Source: JABJGO01 sp963921245
GTDB lineage: Bacteria > Pseudomonadota > Alphaproteobacteria > Rhodospirillales > Casp-alpha2
Direction of reading: 5' to 3'
DNA: 40,425 nucleotides
NCBI GenBank assembly: GCA_963921245.4
Contig: CAWUEY030000002.1
Coordinates: 1-40,425, forward strand
The notes under the pieces are model-generated. The model saw only the letters and a list, made by a program, of their open reading frames with translations, ran no database searches and was not told where the DNA came from. The translations under genes and the position numbers were made by a program. Positions 1-8,079 of this stretch are shown piece after piece (within the stretch, counting starts at the first letter, position 1; each line of letters begins with the position of its first letter).

Positions 1-94
1 CCGTCAGGAGCTCGAGACCGCGCCTATCGTTCACAAGATCGAGATGGTGGCGGTGATGCCGGCGCCGTTCCCGGAGGACGAGGCGCCTGAATGA
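1..94 (+). CDS. Terminase small subunit, C-terminal part (continues from 40046-40425)
   Basis: Bases 2-94 are an open frame ending in TGA at 92-94. Joined directly to base 40425 they continue, in the correct phase, the frame that starts at ATG 40046, giving a protein of about 157 residues. The encoded tail (RQELE then a proline- and glutamate-rich end) is what follows the NRRPDLW-type motif in small terminase subunits of this class. A direct join gives Cys where the family usually has Trp. Six missing bases would restore WRD, so the join may lack a few bases. Small terminases recognise phage DNA and regulate the large subunit during packaging. Confidence 0.8.
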   Translation, partial: RQELETAPIVHKIEMVAVMPAPFPEDEAPE

Positions 95-226
95 TTGACA
101 CAGTACTGACGCAAGCGGGACGAACAACCGTCATGCATCGAGCCGAGAAAAAGCACGTGGTTAAGCCAGGTCTGTACTGTCCCTCAGCGAGCCGCTGAGC
201 GTCTAGCGCGAGCTATCTTTCTAGCC
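95..226 (+). other. terS-terL intergenic region with hairpin and direct repeat (packaging-site candidate)
   Basis: No gene is seen here. A perfect 7-bp hairpin (CTCAGCG, loop AGC, CGCTGAG) lies at 183-199. The 16-mer starting at 181 (CCCTCAGCGAGCCGCT) recurs with one mismatch at 267-282 inside the start of the large terminase gene. Packaging sites commonly lie in or next to small terminase genes, so this is a candidate recognition element. That role is inference only; the repeat and hairpin are seen directly. Confidence 0.35.
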
Positions 227-1522
227 ATGTCCGAACACCAGTCGCCTGCCCAAACCCCCACGGCAGCCCTCAGTGAGCCGCTCAGCGGTCAGATCGCGCT
301 GCCCTACAAAATGACCAGGAACTTCGCGCAGCCCGCCCGGCACCGGGTGTTCTATGGCGGGCGTGGGTCCGGCAAGACCCGCAACCTCGCCATGGCTGCT
401 GCGATCAGGGGCTATCAGCTGGCCTACCAGGGCCGCAAGGGCGTCATTTTGGCGAGCCGCGAGCATCTGGGCTCGCTCGAAGAGAGCTCCATGCATGAGA
501 TCAAGCAGGCGATTGCGTCTCTTCCCTGGCTGGCGGCGGGTTATGACATGGGCGAGAAATACATCCGCACCTGCAACGGCCATGTGCGCTTTGTCTTTTC
601 CGGGCTGCGCCACAACCTCGACAGCATCAAGTCGAAGTCTCAGATCCTGCTGAACTGGACCGATGAAGCCGAGACGGTCTCGGAGGTTGCCTGGAGCAAG
701 CTGATGCCGACCTTGCGCGAACCGGGCGTCGAGAACTGGGTCAGCTTCAACCCCGAGAGCCCTGATAGTGCCACCTGGCGGCGCTGGGTGGCGGACCCAC
801 CAGCCGACTGCGTGGTCACGCAGATCAACTGGCGCGACAATCCGTGGTTCACCAAAGCGCTCAACGCCCAGCGTCTGGACGACAAGCGCAAGCGCCCCGA
901 GACCTATGATCACGTCTGGGAGGGTGAATTTTTGACACTCACCGATGCCCAGGTGTTTGCGGGTCACTGGGAGATCGCCGCCTTTGAGCCGCGCGAAGAC
1001 TGGGACGGGCCCTATTACGGCCTTGACTTCGGTTTTGCCCGGGACCCGACGGCGGCGGTCGAGTGCTGGGTCGGCGACGGGCGTCTCTACATTCGCCGCG
1101 AGGCGGGGCGCATTGGGCTTGAACTGGATGACACGGCTGCGTTTGTCACGGCGGCGATGCCGGATATGGCCAAGCATGTGGTGCGCGCCGACAGCGCGCG
1201 GCCTGAGTCCATCAGCTATCTCAAGCGCCACGGGCTGCCGCGCATTGAGGGGGCGTCGAAATGGGCCGGTTCGGTCGAGGACGGCGTGGCGTTCATAAAG
1301 AGTTTTGATAAAATCGTTGTGCACCCTGAGTGCCCCGCGACGGCCCGCGAGATGCGGTTATACAGCTACCAGGTGGACCGCTTAACAGGGGATGTGAAAC
1401 CGAAGATTGTCGATGCACACAACCATTACGTAGACGCGAGCCGCTACGCCCTTGCCGCGATGATCCGCCACCGGGGCGTGGCGGGCATGTTAGTGAAGAA
1501 ACGGCACAAGCGGATGGCGTGA
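227..1522 (+). CDS. terL: Terminase large subunit (PBSX/Terminase_3-like)
   Basis: This is the DNA-packaging ATPase and nuclease that docks on the portal and pumps phage DNA into the prohead. The 431-residue protein has a Walker A GGRGSGKT (residues 44-51), a Walker B-like ILLNWTDEAE (140-149) and a coupling motif VSFNPES (172-178). Its C-terminal RNase H-like nuclease domain has acidic residues in YYGLDFGFARD (D266), VRADS (D322) and HNHYVDASRY (D404). Length and motif order are normal for the family. ATG 227 was chosen because it opens the frame; no strong ribosome site precedes it. The portal gene follows, as is usual. Confidence 0.95.
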   Translation: MSEHQSPAQTPTAALSEPLSGQIALPYKMTRNFAQPARHRVFYGGRGSGKTRNLAMAAAIRGYQLAYQGRKGVILASREHLGSLEESSMHEIKQAIASLPWLAAGYDMGEKYIRTCNGHVRFVFSGLRHNLDSIKSKSQILLNWTDEAETVSEVAWSKLMPTLREPGVENWVSFNPESPDSATWRRWVADPPADCVVTQINWRDNPWFTKALNAQRLDDKRKRPETYDHVWEGEFLTLTDAQVFAGHWEIAAFEPREDWDGPYYGLDFGFARDPTAAVECWVGDGRLYIRREAGRIGLELDDTAAFVTAAMPDMAKHVVRADSARPESISYLKRHGLPRIEGASKWAGSVEDGVAFIKSFDKIVVHPECPATAREMRLYSYQVDRLTGDVKPKIVDAHNHYVDASRYALAAMIRHRGVAGMLVKKRHKRMA

Positions 1523-1628
1523 GCAAGAAAGCTCCGGGGATTTTTGCATGAATGCAATGCGTCCGAATCAAAGAGGAAAATGACATGGATGAATGCAACA
1601 CCAGGCTTGATCTGACGGAAGAGATGCA

Positions 1629-3017
1629 ATGACGCTTTCCCTCACAGAGACCCAGATGGCCACCGCCCGCCGGTTGAGCAACGCGGCGACCTATCGCGCC
1701 TTTGGTGAGGTGCTGCCGGCGCGTAACTTGAGATCGCTGTTGGGCACATCCGATCTGCTGAGCACTAAGCACGACTTCCGGCTGGACTTTGGCTACAAGG
1801 ACGATGTCGATTTCTTCGACCTCTATGCGCTGTACAAGCGCAACGGCGTGGCAAACGCGTTGGTGTCGAAGACGGCGGCCAAGACCTGGGAAACGCATCC
1901 CGCGCTGACGTTGGACGAAGACGATACGGACGACAATCCAGTCGAGGCAGAGATTGCCCGGCATTTCGAGCACATCCGGTTCTGGCAGATGTTGGCCGAG
2001 ACCGACAAGCGCTCCCTGGTCGGCGAGTATGCCGGGGTGATCTTTCAGCTAGCTGACGGCAAGCCCTTCTCGGCGCCGGTGAGCGATGTGCCTGCAGGTC
2101 TCAAGGGCCTGGTCAACCTGGTGCCGGCGTGGGAGGGCCAGTTGCAGGTCAGTAAATGGGAGCAGGACCGCGACAGCCCACACTACGGTCAGCCCAGGGT
2201 GATGACCTATACCGAGTCCTCGGTGGACGCATCGCAAGGCAAGACGCGGAGCTTCCAGGTCCATCCGGATCGGGTCTATATCTGGAGCCAGGACCGCACC
2301 ACGTTCAACGACAGTGCGCTTGAGCCGGTTTATGATGCGCTCACCGATATGGTGAAGATCAGAGGCGCTAGCGCCGAAGGGTTTTGGAAAAACGCCAAAT
2401 CGCAACCGGTGCTCGAGGCGGAAAAAGAGGTTGATTTCGCACAGCTGGCGACGATGCTGGGGACGGATCTTGAAGGTTTGCCCGAGGCGCTCGACAACGT
2501 CGTGTCTGACTGGAACAAGGGCTTTGATCAGTCGTTGATGTTGCAGGGCATGAGCGCCAAGACGCTGGGTGTCACGCTGCCGCCGCAGCCGGCAGAATAT
2601 TACCGGCTGGCCGCACTTGAGGCGGCGGCGGCATTTAACATCCCGGAAAAAATCCTGTTCGGATCACAGACCGGCGAGCGGGCCAGCACCGAGGATCAGG
2701 TGGCGTGGAACCGGCACAACATGAGCCGCCGCTGCAACTACGTGATCCCCAACATCATGGATATCGTCGCGCGGCTGATGCGCTTTGGCGTGCTGCCGCG
2801 GGCCGACTGGGTGCTCGATTGGGAGGATCTGACCGGGGCCACGGATGTCCAGCGGCTTGAGAAGGCCAAAGGCATGGCGGAGATCAACGCGAAGATGCTG
2901 GCCAGCGGTGCGGCGGTGTTCGACGATGACGAGATACGCGACGTACTCGAATACGGGCCGCGTGAGGATGAGGGGCTGAGTGAATTGGCTGACCCGATGG
3001 GGGACGCAGGTGTCTGA
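1629..3017 (+). CDS. Portal protein (DUF1073-like)
   Basis: The 462-residue protein should form the dodecameric portal ring at the capsid vertex through which DNA passes. The stretch ending in LFGSQTGERAST, followed by EDQVAWNRHN, and the N-terminal NALVSKTAAKTWE segment are characteristic of the DUF1073 portal family, and its place right after terL supports this. ATG 1629 overlaps the stop of a possible 15-codon leader (ATG 1585, TGA 1630-1632) preceded by AAAGAGGAAAA, which could couple portal translation; that leader is speculative. The portal end overlaps the next gene. Confidence 0.88.
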   Translation: MTLSLTETQMATARRLSNAATYRAFGEVLPARNLRSLLGTSDLLSTKHDFRLDFGYKDDVDFFDLYALYKRNGVANALVSKTAAKTWETHPALTLDEDDTDDNPVEAEIARHFEHIRFWQMLAETDKRSLVGEYAGVIFQLADGKPFSAPVSDVPAGLKGLVNLVPAWEGQLQVSKWEQDRDSPHYGQPRVMTYTESSVDASQGKTRSFQVHPDRVYIWSQDRTTFNDSALEPVYDALTDMVKIRGASAEGFWKNAKSQPVLEAEKEVDFAQLATMLGTDLEGLPEALDNVVSDWNKGFDQSLMLQGMSAKTLGVTLPPQPAEYYRLAALEAAAAFNIPEKILFGSQTGERASTEDQVAWNRHNMSRRCNYVIPNIMDIVARLMRFGVLPRADWVLDWEDLTGATDVQRLEKAKGMAEINAKMLASGAAVFDDDEIRDVLEYGPREDEGLSELADPMGDAGV

Positions 3018-3273
3018 AAACGTGACCAATGAATTGCTGTTGGAGCAGTTGAAGCGCATTCGCGGCGAACAAGCCGCTGCCCGTGATCGCGACGCGGAAC
3101 TGTTGCGCCGGTTAACGATGGTCGAGACAGCGTTGGCGAACTTACTTCGCGACGCCAGCCAGAACCAAAGCGATCAAATCGAGGATCGCCACGCCGTGGA
3201 TATTTTGCGTCAACGCCTCGACCGGATCGAACGGCGCCTTGATCTGGCCGACGCAACCCGCACGGATGTTTGA
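3010..3273 (+). CDS. Small coiled-coil phage protein
   Basis: The encoded protein has about 87 residues if it starts at GTG 3010, which follows GGGGGACGCAG, or 97 residues from ATG 2980 deep inside the portal gene. The GTG is preferred because of this purine-rich stretch and the short overlap with the portal stop. The sequence is almost wholly charged and helical, with two heptad-rich stretches and a central NLLRDASQNQ segment. Small coiled-coil proteins of this type often sit between portal and MuF genes in DUF1073-portal phages. The function is unknown; it may be an accessory or chaperone for head assembly. Confidence 0.6.
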   Translation: MSENVTNELLLEQLKRIRGEQAAARDRDAELLRRLTMVETALANLLRDASQNQSDQIEDRHAVDILRQRLDRIERRLDLADATRTDV

Positions 3274-4180
3274 TCACGCCCCCCACATCCCGCGCCCGCC
3301 GATCCTGAGCCGTCACCCGACCAATCCGATCGGCGAGACAAAGCGCATCCACCGCGCCGCCCGTGCCATAAAGCGACGCCTCAAGGTCGCCCGTGACATC
3401 GCCCTCAGGGCGGTCGACACGCTCCCTGTCACCGTGATCACCAACGCGCGACGTTACGAATACGAGGTCAGTCCCGACGCGCTGGACCACATTGCAGATC
3501 TGGTCTGGCAGGCTTTGCAGGATGACGGGCGTGAGGTGCTGCGCGAGGAGGTTATTGCCGCGTATCGCTCAGGCACAGCCCGTGCCGCACAGAACCTGAT
3601 CGGCCTGACCAGCGACTATAACCGCGACATCGCGCGCGCCTTAAGTGTGATGCAGTACGAGCGTCGCGCCGCTCTGGCTGCTGCGCGTGTGTTTGAGCTG
3701 ATGGACGGGTTCCGGGGCGATACCCGCGCCGATCTGGCCTTTCTGCTGCTCAGGGCAGTGCAGGACGGCCAGCACCCGCGTGAGACGGCGAGAGATATTC
3801 GGAAGCGGTTTGCCATGCAGGGCCGCCGCGCCGAGCGCATCGCGCGGACCGAGATCACCATGGCGGCGCGACGGGGCAACTGGGACGAGACCCGCGATGC
3901 CGGGGAGCGGCTGGGATTGAACACATATCTGCTGCATCAATCTGCTCTTATTCCCGGACGCACGCGCACGACCCACGCCGCCCGTCACGGGCGCATCGTC
4001 AGCATCGAAGAGCAGGCTGAGTGGTATTCGGTCGATGGGAATCCTCAGAATTGTTTGTGTAGTGCCTCCGCCGTGCTACTCAATGCAGAAGGCAAGCCGA
4101 TCACCGGCGGCAAGCTCATCCAGCGCATGCGCGCGGCACGGCGGACGTTTCTCGCGACGGATCGCACGCCGCGCAGTTAG
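3266..4180 (+). CDS. Phage Mu F-like head morphogenesis protein
   Basis: This 304-residue protein from ATG 3266 is probably a minor head protein bound to the portal and packaged inside the prohead. The C-terminal half carries the MuF signature: ARTEIT near residue 200, then TTHAARHGR, QAEWYSVDG and a CLC cysteine pair shortly after. ATG 3266 is preferred over 3239 because it overlaps the upstream stop (TGA 3271-3273) in a typical coupled arrangement. An unusually AT-rich gap follows before the protease gene. The family call is from motif and position. Confidence 0.82.
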   Translation: MFDHAPHIPRPPILSRHPTNPIGETKRIHRAARAIKRRLKVARDIALRAVDTLPVTVITNARRYEYEVSPDALDHIADLVWQALQDDGREVLREEVIAAYRSGTARAAQNLIGLTSDYNRDIARALSVMQYERRAALAAARVFELMDGFRGDTRADLAFLLLRAVQDGQHPRETARDIRKRFAMQGRRAERIARTEITMAARRGNWDETRDAGERLGLNTYLLHQSALIPGRTRTTHAARHGRIVSIEEQAEWYSVDGNPQNCLCSASAVLLNAEGKPITGGKLIQRMRAARRTFLATDRTPRS

Positions 4181-4300
4181 GGTTTTTCTGGGGGACAGTG
4201 AGGGCGGCAGATTGGCCTTCTCGACCAGGTTTAACCAGGCTTCTTCGATCTCTTCCTGTTGAGTTGCGCGACTTTGCGTGCCGCCGAAACCACAGCATTC

Positions 4301-4383
4301 GACTAACATTTAGCATATTTAGCTAATATATTTATTATATTTTACTAATATTTAGTATATTTGACTAATATTTAGTATATTTA
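4301..4383. repeat. AT-rich tandem repeat patch, about 20-bp units
   Basis: Two near-identical 20-bp units start at 4344 and 4364 (ACTAATATTTAGTATATTT plus G or A). A diverged unit starts at 4302 (ACTAACATTTAGCATATTTA) and a degenerate one fills 4321-4343. Each good unit contains inverted arms ACTAA/TTAGT. The patch is almost pure A+T inside a GC-rich head-gene block. It lies in the 216-base gap between the MuF-like and protease genes, just before the protease start. It may be a protein-binding array or promoter region; no function is established. Confidence 0.75.
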
Positions 4384-4396
4384 ACACAATCACAAC

Positions 4397-5545
4397 ATGA
4401 TGAGCCGTGCCTTGAAAAAAGTCCGCGTTAATGTTCGTTCGCCCGTCGCCGTCAATGCCATCCGCCGCGAGCAGCGCAATGATCGCGAGGTGATCGTGGT
4501 GCCAAGCGCCACCATGCCAGACGATATTGTCATGAACGGTATTCGTTATCCGGCGGAGGCGATTGCTAACAGTTATCAGACGCTGGAGCGTTCGCTGGCG
4601 CCATTACACCATCCGGTCGACGAGGCGGGCAATTTTCTTTCCGCGGTCGACCCGGACGCGTTGGCGGGATTTTATTTTGGCTGTTACAACTCGGGCGTCA
4701 AGCGCGAGCAGGGTCGCGTGCTGCTCGACAAAGTGATCGATGTCAAGCGTGCCGGCGAGAGCGAGCTTGGCCAGCGCGTACTCAACGCCATTGATCAGGG
4801 TGATCCGATCCACACATCGACCGGCCTGATCGCCGAACTCGAAAAGGCCGACAAAGACGACGAGGCCGATTACATCGCCCGCAACATCATCTTTGATCAT
4901 GACGCGATCCTGCTTGATGAGCCGGGTGCGGCGACGCCCGAACAGGGCGTTGGCATGATGCTGGCGAACAAGGCGCGGGATCGGAGCGGGGCGGAGATCG
5001 ACGCGATGATGTGCGATCTAGACAGCGCCAAGACCAACAACAACTCGTCCGCGCTCGGCATGATTGCGGACATTCTCAACCGCGTGGTGGGCGTCAAACA
5101 GGAAGACAAGATGACTGAACAAACCGAGAAAATGCACACTCACGGCGGGGACGACATGTCGAAAGCCGACATGATGAAGAAGATGCGCACCATGATGGAC
5201 GCAGATAACGCCGATATGGATGAGATGCGGACCATGATGGACCAGCTGCTGTCGATGGGTCAGGACAAGCCCGATGCCAATATAACAAATGCGGCGCGAG
5301 ACGCGCTTCTCGACGCAGTGGCCGACACCGTCAAGACGACGCTCGCGGCGGGACAATCCCGCGCCGACAAGGCCAAGCTGGTGGACGCCGTGGTCAATGC
5401 GGACCTGCTCAAACGCGATGTCGCCGAGCAGGCCGATGTCGCCGTGCTGGCAGCCGTGCTGGAGAAAAGCGGTCTGGCCGCACCGATTGTGCCAGGGTTT
5501 CAGATGAACACTACAGCCCCTGTTTACGAACTGCCGGAGAATTAA
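4397..5545 (+). CDS. Prohead protease/scaffold fusion (DUF2213-like)
   Basis: The 382-residue protein likely combines head-maturation protease and scaffold. The N-terminal third has LHHPVDEAGNF (histidine candidate near residues 96-97) and PIHTSTGL (serine candidate near 141), as in DUF2213-type proteases. The rest is a Met-, Asp- and Lys-rich helical segment (roughly 240-300) and a helical C-terminus, typical of scaffolds. ATG 4397 is immediately followed by a second ATG at 4400, and neither has a strong ribosome site. The upstream AT-rich repeats are odd for a late-gene block. It precedes the capsid gene, as expected. Confidence 0.78.
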   Translation: MMSRALKKVRVNVRSPVAVNAIRREQRNDREVIVVPSATMPDDIVMNGIRYPAEAIANSYQTLERSLAPLHHPVDEAGNFLSAVDPDALAGFYFGCYNSGVKREQGRVLLDKVIDVKRAGESELGQRVLNAIDQGDPIHTSTGLIAELEKADKDDEADYIARNIIFDHDAILLDEPGAATPEQGVGMMLANKARDRSGAEIDAMMCDLDSAKTNNNSSALGMIADILNRVVGVKQEDKMTEQTEKMHTHGGDDMSKADMMKKMRTMMDADNADMDEMRTMMDQLLSMGQDKPDANITNAARDALLDAVADTVKTTLAAGQSRADKAKLVDAVVNADLLKRDVAEQADVAVLAAVLEKSGLAAPIVPGFQMNTTAPVYELPEN

Positions 5546-5548
5546 CCT

Positions 5549-6007
5549 ATGGCCCGTTACCACACCATTTTTGCCGGCCCTGTCGAGAAGACCCAGCCGA
5601 TGACGCTGGAACGTCCGATGGGCGCGGCCTTGCTGCCCGGCACGATCGTTCGGGTCAACGCCACCGGCCAGTTTGTGGCCGCAACGACGCAAGGCCTGCG
5701 CGGCGCTTATTTCATCCTATCGGAAAATACGCTGGCACAGCAAAGCACTGATGACACGGTCGCCCAGAATGCCACCGGGATCGGATACTATCCGGACCAG
5801 AACTGTTTTTTCCACGTGCTGGTCGAGGGCGGTTCTGTTTGCGTGGCCGAGGTCACGCTGCTGACATCGAAGGGCGACGGCGTCGCCGAGGTCGGTGCCA
5901 GCGATGACGAGGTGCTTTTCGTGGCCGCTGAGACCTACACCGTGCCCGGCGCCGACACGACCAGCCAGCTGGTGCTGGTGCGTCCGTATTTTGACGCGGT
6001 GCCATAA
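5549..6007 (+). CDS. Putative capsid decoration or head-stabilising protein
   Basis: The 152-residue protein begins MARYHTIFAGP after a GGAGAATTAACC ribosome site. It is beta-rich with many Gly, Thr and Val residues and no membrane segment. It lies between protease/scaffold and major capsid genes, where decoration or head-fibre base proteins often occur. I do not recognise a specific family; the role is inferred from position and composition only. Confidence 0.55.
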   Translation: MARYHTIFAGPVEKTQPMTLERPMGAALLPGTIVRVNATGQFVAATTQGLRGAYFILSENTLAQQSTDDTVAQNATGIGYYPDQNCFFHVLVEGGSVCVAEVTLLTSKGDGVAEVGASDDEVLFVAAETYTVPGADTTSQLVLVRPYFDAVP

Positions 6008-6018
6008 GGAGATTACAC

Positions 6019-7107
6019 ATGACAGTGAATGCACAACAGAGCCCGCACGCCACCCCGGGGCTGAACATCTACCCCAACAAGCGGCTCTTCGGGATCACCG
6101 GCGGTCAGCATCTGCGCAACCGTCATGACGAGGTTCTGGACTCGCGCCGCGAGTTTAATGATGTCGAGCGGATGCGCGGTGTCACCAATAACGCCGCGCT
6201 CATTCCCGATGATGCCTGGCGCGAGGTCGACGAGGTCACTATGCGCGTGTTGCGTGAGGATGAAGGTGAGGTCTACATGGCCGACCTGATGCCGCTTGCC
6301 CGCGCGGTCGATATCGGTAAGACGGCGCATGTTTATCGCCGCTCGTCCGATCTGGCTAACCGGGTCAATGTGACCATGAATGGTCAGTCGCCGACGCTGC
6401 TGGATGAGGTGGACTACACCTATGAAGGCCACCCGGTGCCGATCTTCGATACCGGCTACGGTCTCAACTGGCGCAAGTGGCGCGGCATGCAGTCGGAAGG
6501 GTTTGACGGCATTGCCGACGATCAGGAAGCGGCCGTGGCCAATCTGCGCCAGACCACCGCGCAATATGTGCTCAATGGCAATACCGGTATTCGGGTCAAC
6601 CAGTACGAGGGTTACGGCATCACCACGCATCCGGCAACCAATGAGATCAGTCTTGGGTCGGCCGGCGCGAATATCGATCTGACCGCGTTTACCACCACGG
6701 CAGACAATATCGAAGAATTCTTTGTCACCCAATTCCAGCAGGTCTTGCATGACAACCTGGTGCGCGATCCGGTCAACCTCTACATCTCGCCGGAAATCGA
6801 ACGTCGGTTCAGCCGGTCTTATTCAGGCGCTTCGGGCTTCAAGGGCGGCACACTGAAGCAGTTTTTAGAGGGCATTTCGTTCATCGAGTCCATTAAGATG
6901 ACCTATGAGCTCGAGGGCAACCATTTCTTCGCCTTCCCGCCGCAATCCAAATATATCCGCCCGCTGGTCGGTCAGGCGCTGACCACCATCGCGATCCCGC
7001 GCCTCACCATGATGGATGACTACAATTTCAAGGTGTTCCAGGCGCTCGGCATCGAAATTCGTGAAGACGCCAATGGGCGCTGCGGCGTGATCAACGCAAT
7101 GGCTTAA
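6019..7107 (+). CDS. Major capsid protein
   Basis: This 362-residue protein is preceded by one of the strongest ribosome sites in the window (AAGGAG at 6007-6012), fitting high expression. Features include an extended N-terminus (residues 1-60) consistent with an HK97-fold N-arm, the segment NLYISPEIERRFSR, and a C-terminal domain ending FQALGIEIREDANGRCGV. It sits directly downstream of the protease/scaffold and decoration candidate, the standard place. The HK97-fold assignment is inference from gene order and the general pattern, not a structural match. Confidence 0.82.
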   Translation: MTVNAQQSPHATPGLNIYPNKRLFGITGGQHLRNRHDEVLDSRREFNDVERMRGVTNNAALIPDDAWREVDEVTMRVLREDEGEVYMADLMPLARAVDIGKTAHVYRRSSDLANRVNVTMNGQSPTLLDEVDYTYEGHPVPIFDTGYGLNWRKWRGMQSEGFDGIADDQEAAVANLRQTTAQYVLNGNTGIRVNQYEGYGITTHPATNEISLGSAGANIDLTAFTTTADNIEEFFVTQFQQVLHDNLVRDPVNLYISPEIERRFSRSYSGASGFKGGTLKQFLEGISFIESIKMTYELEGNHFFAFPPQSKYIRPLVGQALTTIAIPRLTMMDDYNFKVFQALGIEIREDANGRCGVINAMA

Positions 7108-7120
7108 GGAGGCACAGCAC

Positions 7121-7435
7121 ATGGCTTATCTCGTTGAGGTCACCAAGCCGGGCTACTATTCGGTTCACCAGGGCGTGTTTCGAGCATTGCCCGTTGGCAC
7201 ACAGATCGTGGTGGCTGCAAAGCCCGCGAGCTGGGGGGCCAAACTTAAACTGATCCGCGAAGTCGATGACGGTGAGTTGATTGTTAACGACACTCCAATT
7301 GCGGCCAAACTGCGCGCGGAAGGCAAGGTTAAAGAGGCCGACGAAGCCAACGCGACCGAGGGCAAAGGATCGAAAGCAGAGCCGGTCAAGCGCAATCGCG
7401 GTAGGCCTTCCAAGGGTGAGGGAGTAACGGCCTAA
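7121..7435 (+). CDS. Small structural or connector protein, paralogue of the next gene
   Basis: The 104-residue protein follows a strong AAGGAGGCACAGC site. Its N-terminal half (MAYLVEVTKPGYYSVHQGVF... KLIREVDDGE) resembles the next gene product, suggesting a tandem duplication. The C-terminal tail is Lys-, Glu- and Ala-rich and ends in a basic KRNRGRPSKG stretch resembling an AT-hook. The stop overlaps the next start (TAATG). Its location after the capsid gene suggests a head-associated role; the function is not recognised. Confidence 0.6.
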   Translation: MAYLVEVTKPGYYSVHQGVFRALPVGTQIVVAAKPASWGAKLKLIREVDDGELIVNDTPIAAKLRAEGKVKEADEANATEGKGSKAEPVKRNRGRPSKGEGVTA

Positions 7436-7704
7436 TGCCCTATCTGGTTGAAACCATCAGCGACGATCATTGCTGGACCCACAACGGCTTTCTGCAACCG
7501 GCGGCGCGCGGGGCCCGCGCCGTGGTGGACGAGAAACCGCACCCACTGTCGCGCAGCCTGATCTTGATCCGGGAGGTACCGGTGGAAGCACTGTCTCCGC
7601 CAAAGCCGACCAAAAAAGCTACTGCCAGTGCCAGTCAAAAGACGCCAAAGCGCCAGAAACCCGCGCCCACGCAACAGCCGAAAGCGCCTGACCCCGAGGC
7701 GTAA
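7435..7704 (+). CDS. Small structural protein, paralogue of the previous gene
   Basis: The 89-residue protein shares the MPYLVET start and an LILIREV segment with its upstream neighbour and also ends in a Lys-, Pro- and Gln-rich disordered tail (residues 58-89). Its start codon overlaps the upstream stop as TAATG, implying translational coupling. It is likely a head-associated small protein; no specific family was recognised. Confidence 0.55.
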   Translation: MPYLVETISDDHCWTHNGFLQPAARGARAVVDEKPHPLSRSLILIREVPVEALSPPKPTKKATASASQKTPKRQKPAPTQQPKAPDPEA

Positions 7705-7707
7705 GCC

Positions 7708-8079
7708 GTGGCGCAAACCTACGATTTCAAGACATCCGATGGCGCCACACTGATCCCGGTTGCAAACGCGTCCCATCTCGTTGAGATCGGACGCGTGCAC
7801 GATCAGGCACAAGTGCATATCCGGTTTCTTGACGCCCAGGGCGATCCAGTGACCCCCACAGGCGGCACGATCACCTTCCATGGCAATATACTTGACGGCG
7901 TCTGGCTTGCGCCCAGTCAAGGCGAAAGCATCAATGCCACACAACTGGTGGCAGGCAATGTGCCAAGCGCCTATGAGATGCCCGCCTTCAATGGCGGCGT
8001 GCAGCGCATTCGGGCCACGTTCAACGGGATCACCGGCGCCGTCTCGGTGCAGATGCTGGTCTGGGCTGGAGGTGACTAA
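7708..8079 (+). CDS. Hypothetical beta-rich head or fibre-associated protein
   Basis: The 123-residue product starts at GTG 7708 (MAQTYDFKTSDG when initiated with Met). The sequence alternates short strands and turns (VHIRFLDAQGDPVTPTGGTI; ITGAVSVQMLVW), consistent with a beta-sandwich. No signal peptide or membrane segment is present. The stop overlaps the start of the large fibre gene (TAATG), suggesting the two work together, perhaps as the attachment base of that fibre. That partnership is inferred from coupling only. Confidence 0.55.
   Translation: MAQTYDFKTSDGATLIPVANASHLVEIGRVHDQAQVHIRFLDAQGDPVTPTGGTITFHGNILDGVWLAPSQGESINATQLVAGNVPSAYEMPAFNGGVQRIRATFNGITGAVSVQMLVWAGGD

Noticed and set aside
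221..1324. Leftward 367-codon frame opposite the large terminase
   Set aside because: Antisense of a GC-rich gene; arginine/histidine-rich with no motif.
1585..1632. 15-codon frame before the portal gene
   Set aside because: It has a purine-rich ribosome-like site and overlaps the portal start, but it is too short to support as a gene; noted only as a possible leader.
4076..4316. Leftward frames of 66-77 codons overlapping the end of the MuF-like gene and the AT-rich gap
   Set aside because: One frame has a protein-like stretch (EEIEEAWLNLVEKANLPPS), but there is no ribosome site, it overlaps a strongly supported gene by about 100 bases and runs into an arginine-rich tail. It may be a relic; not supported as a gene.
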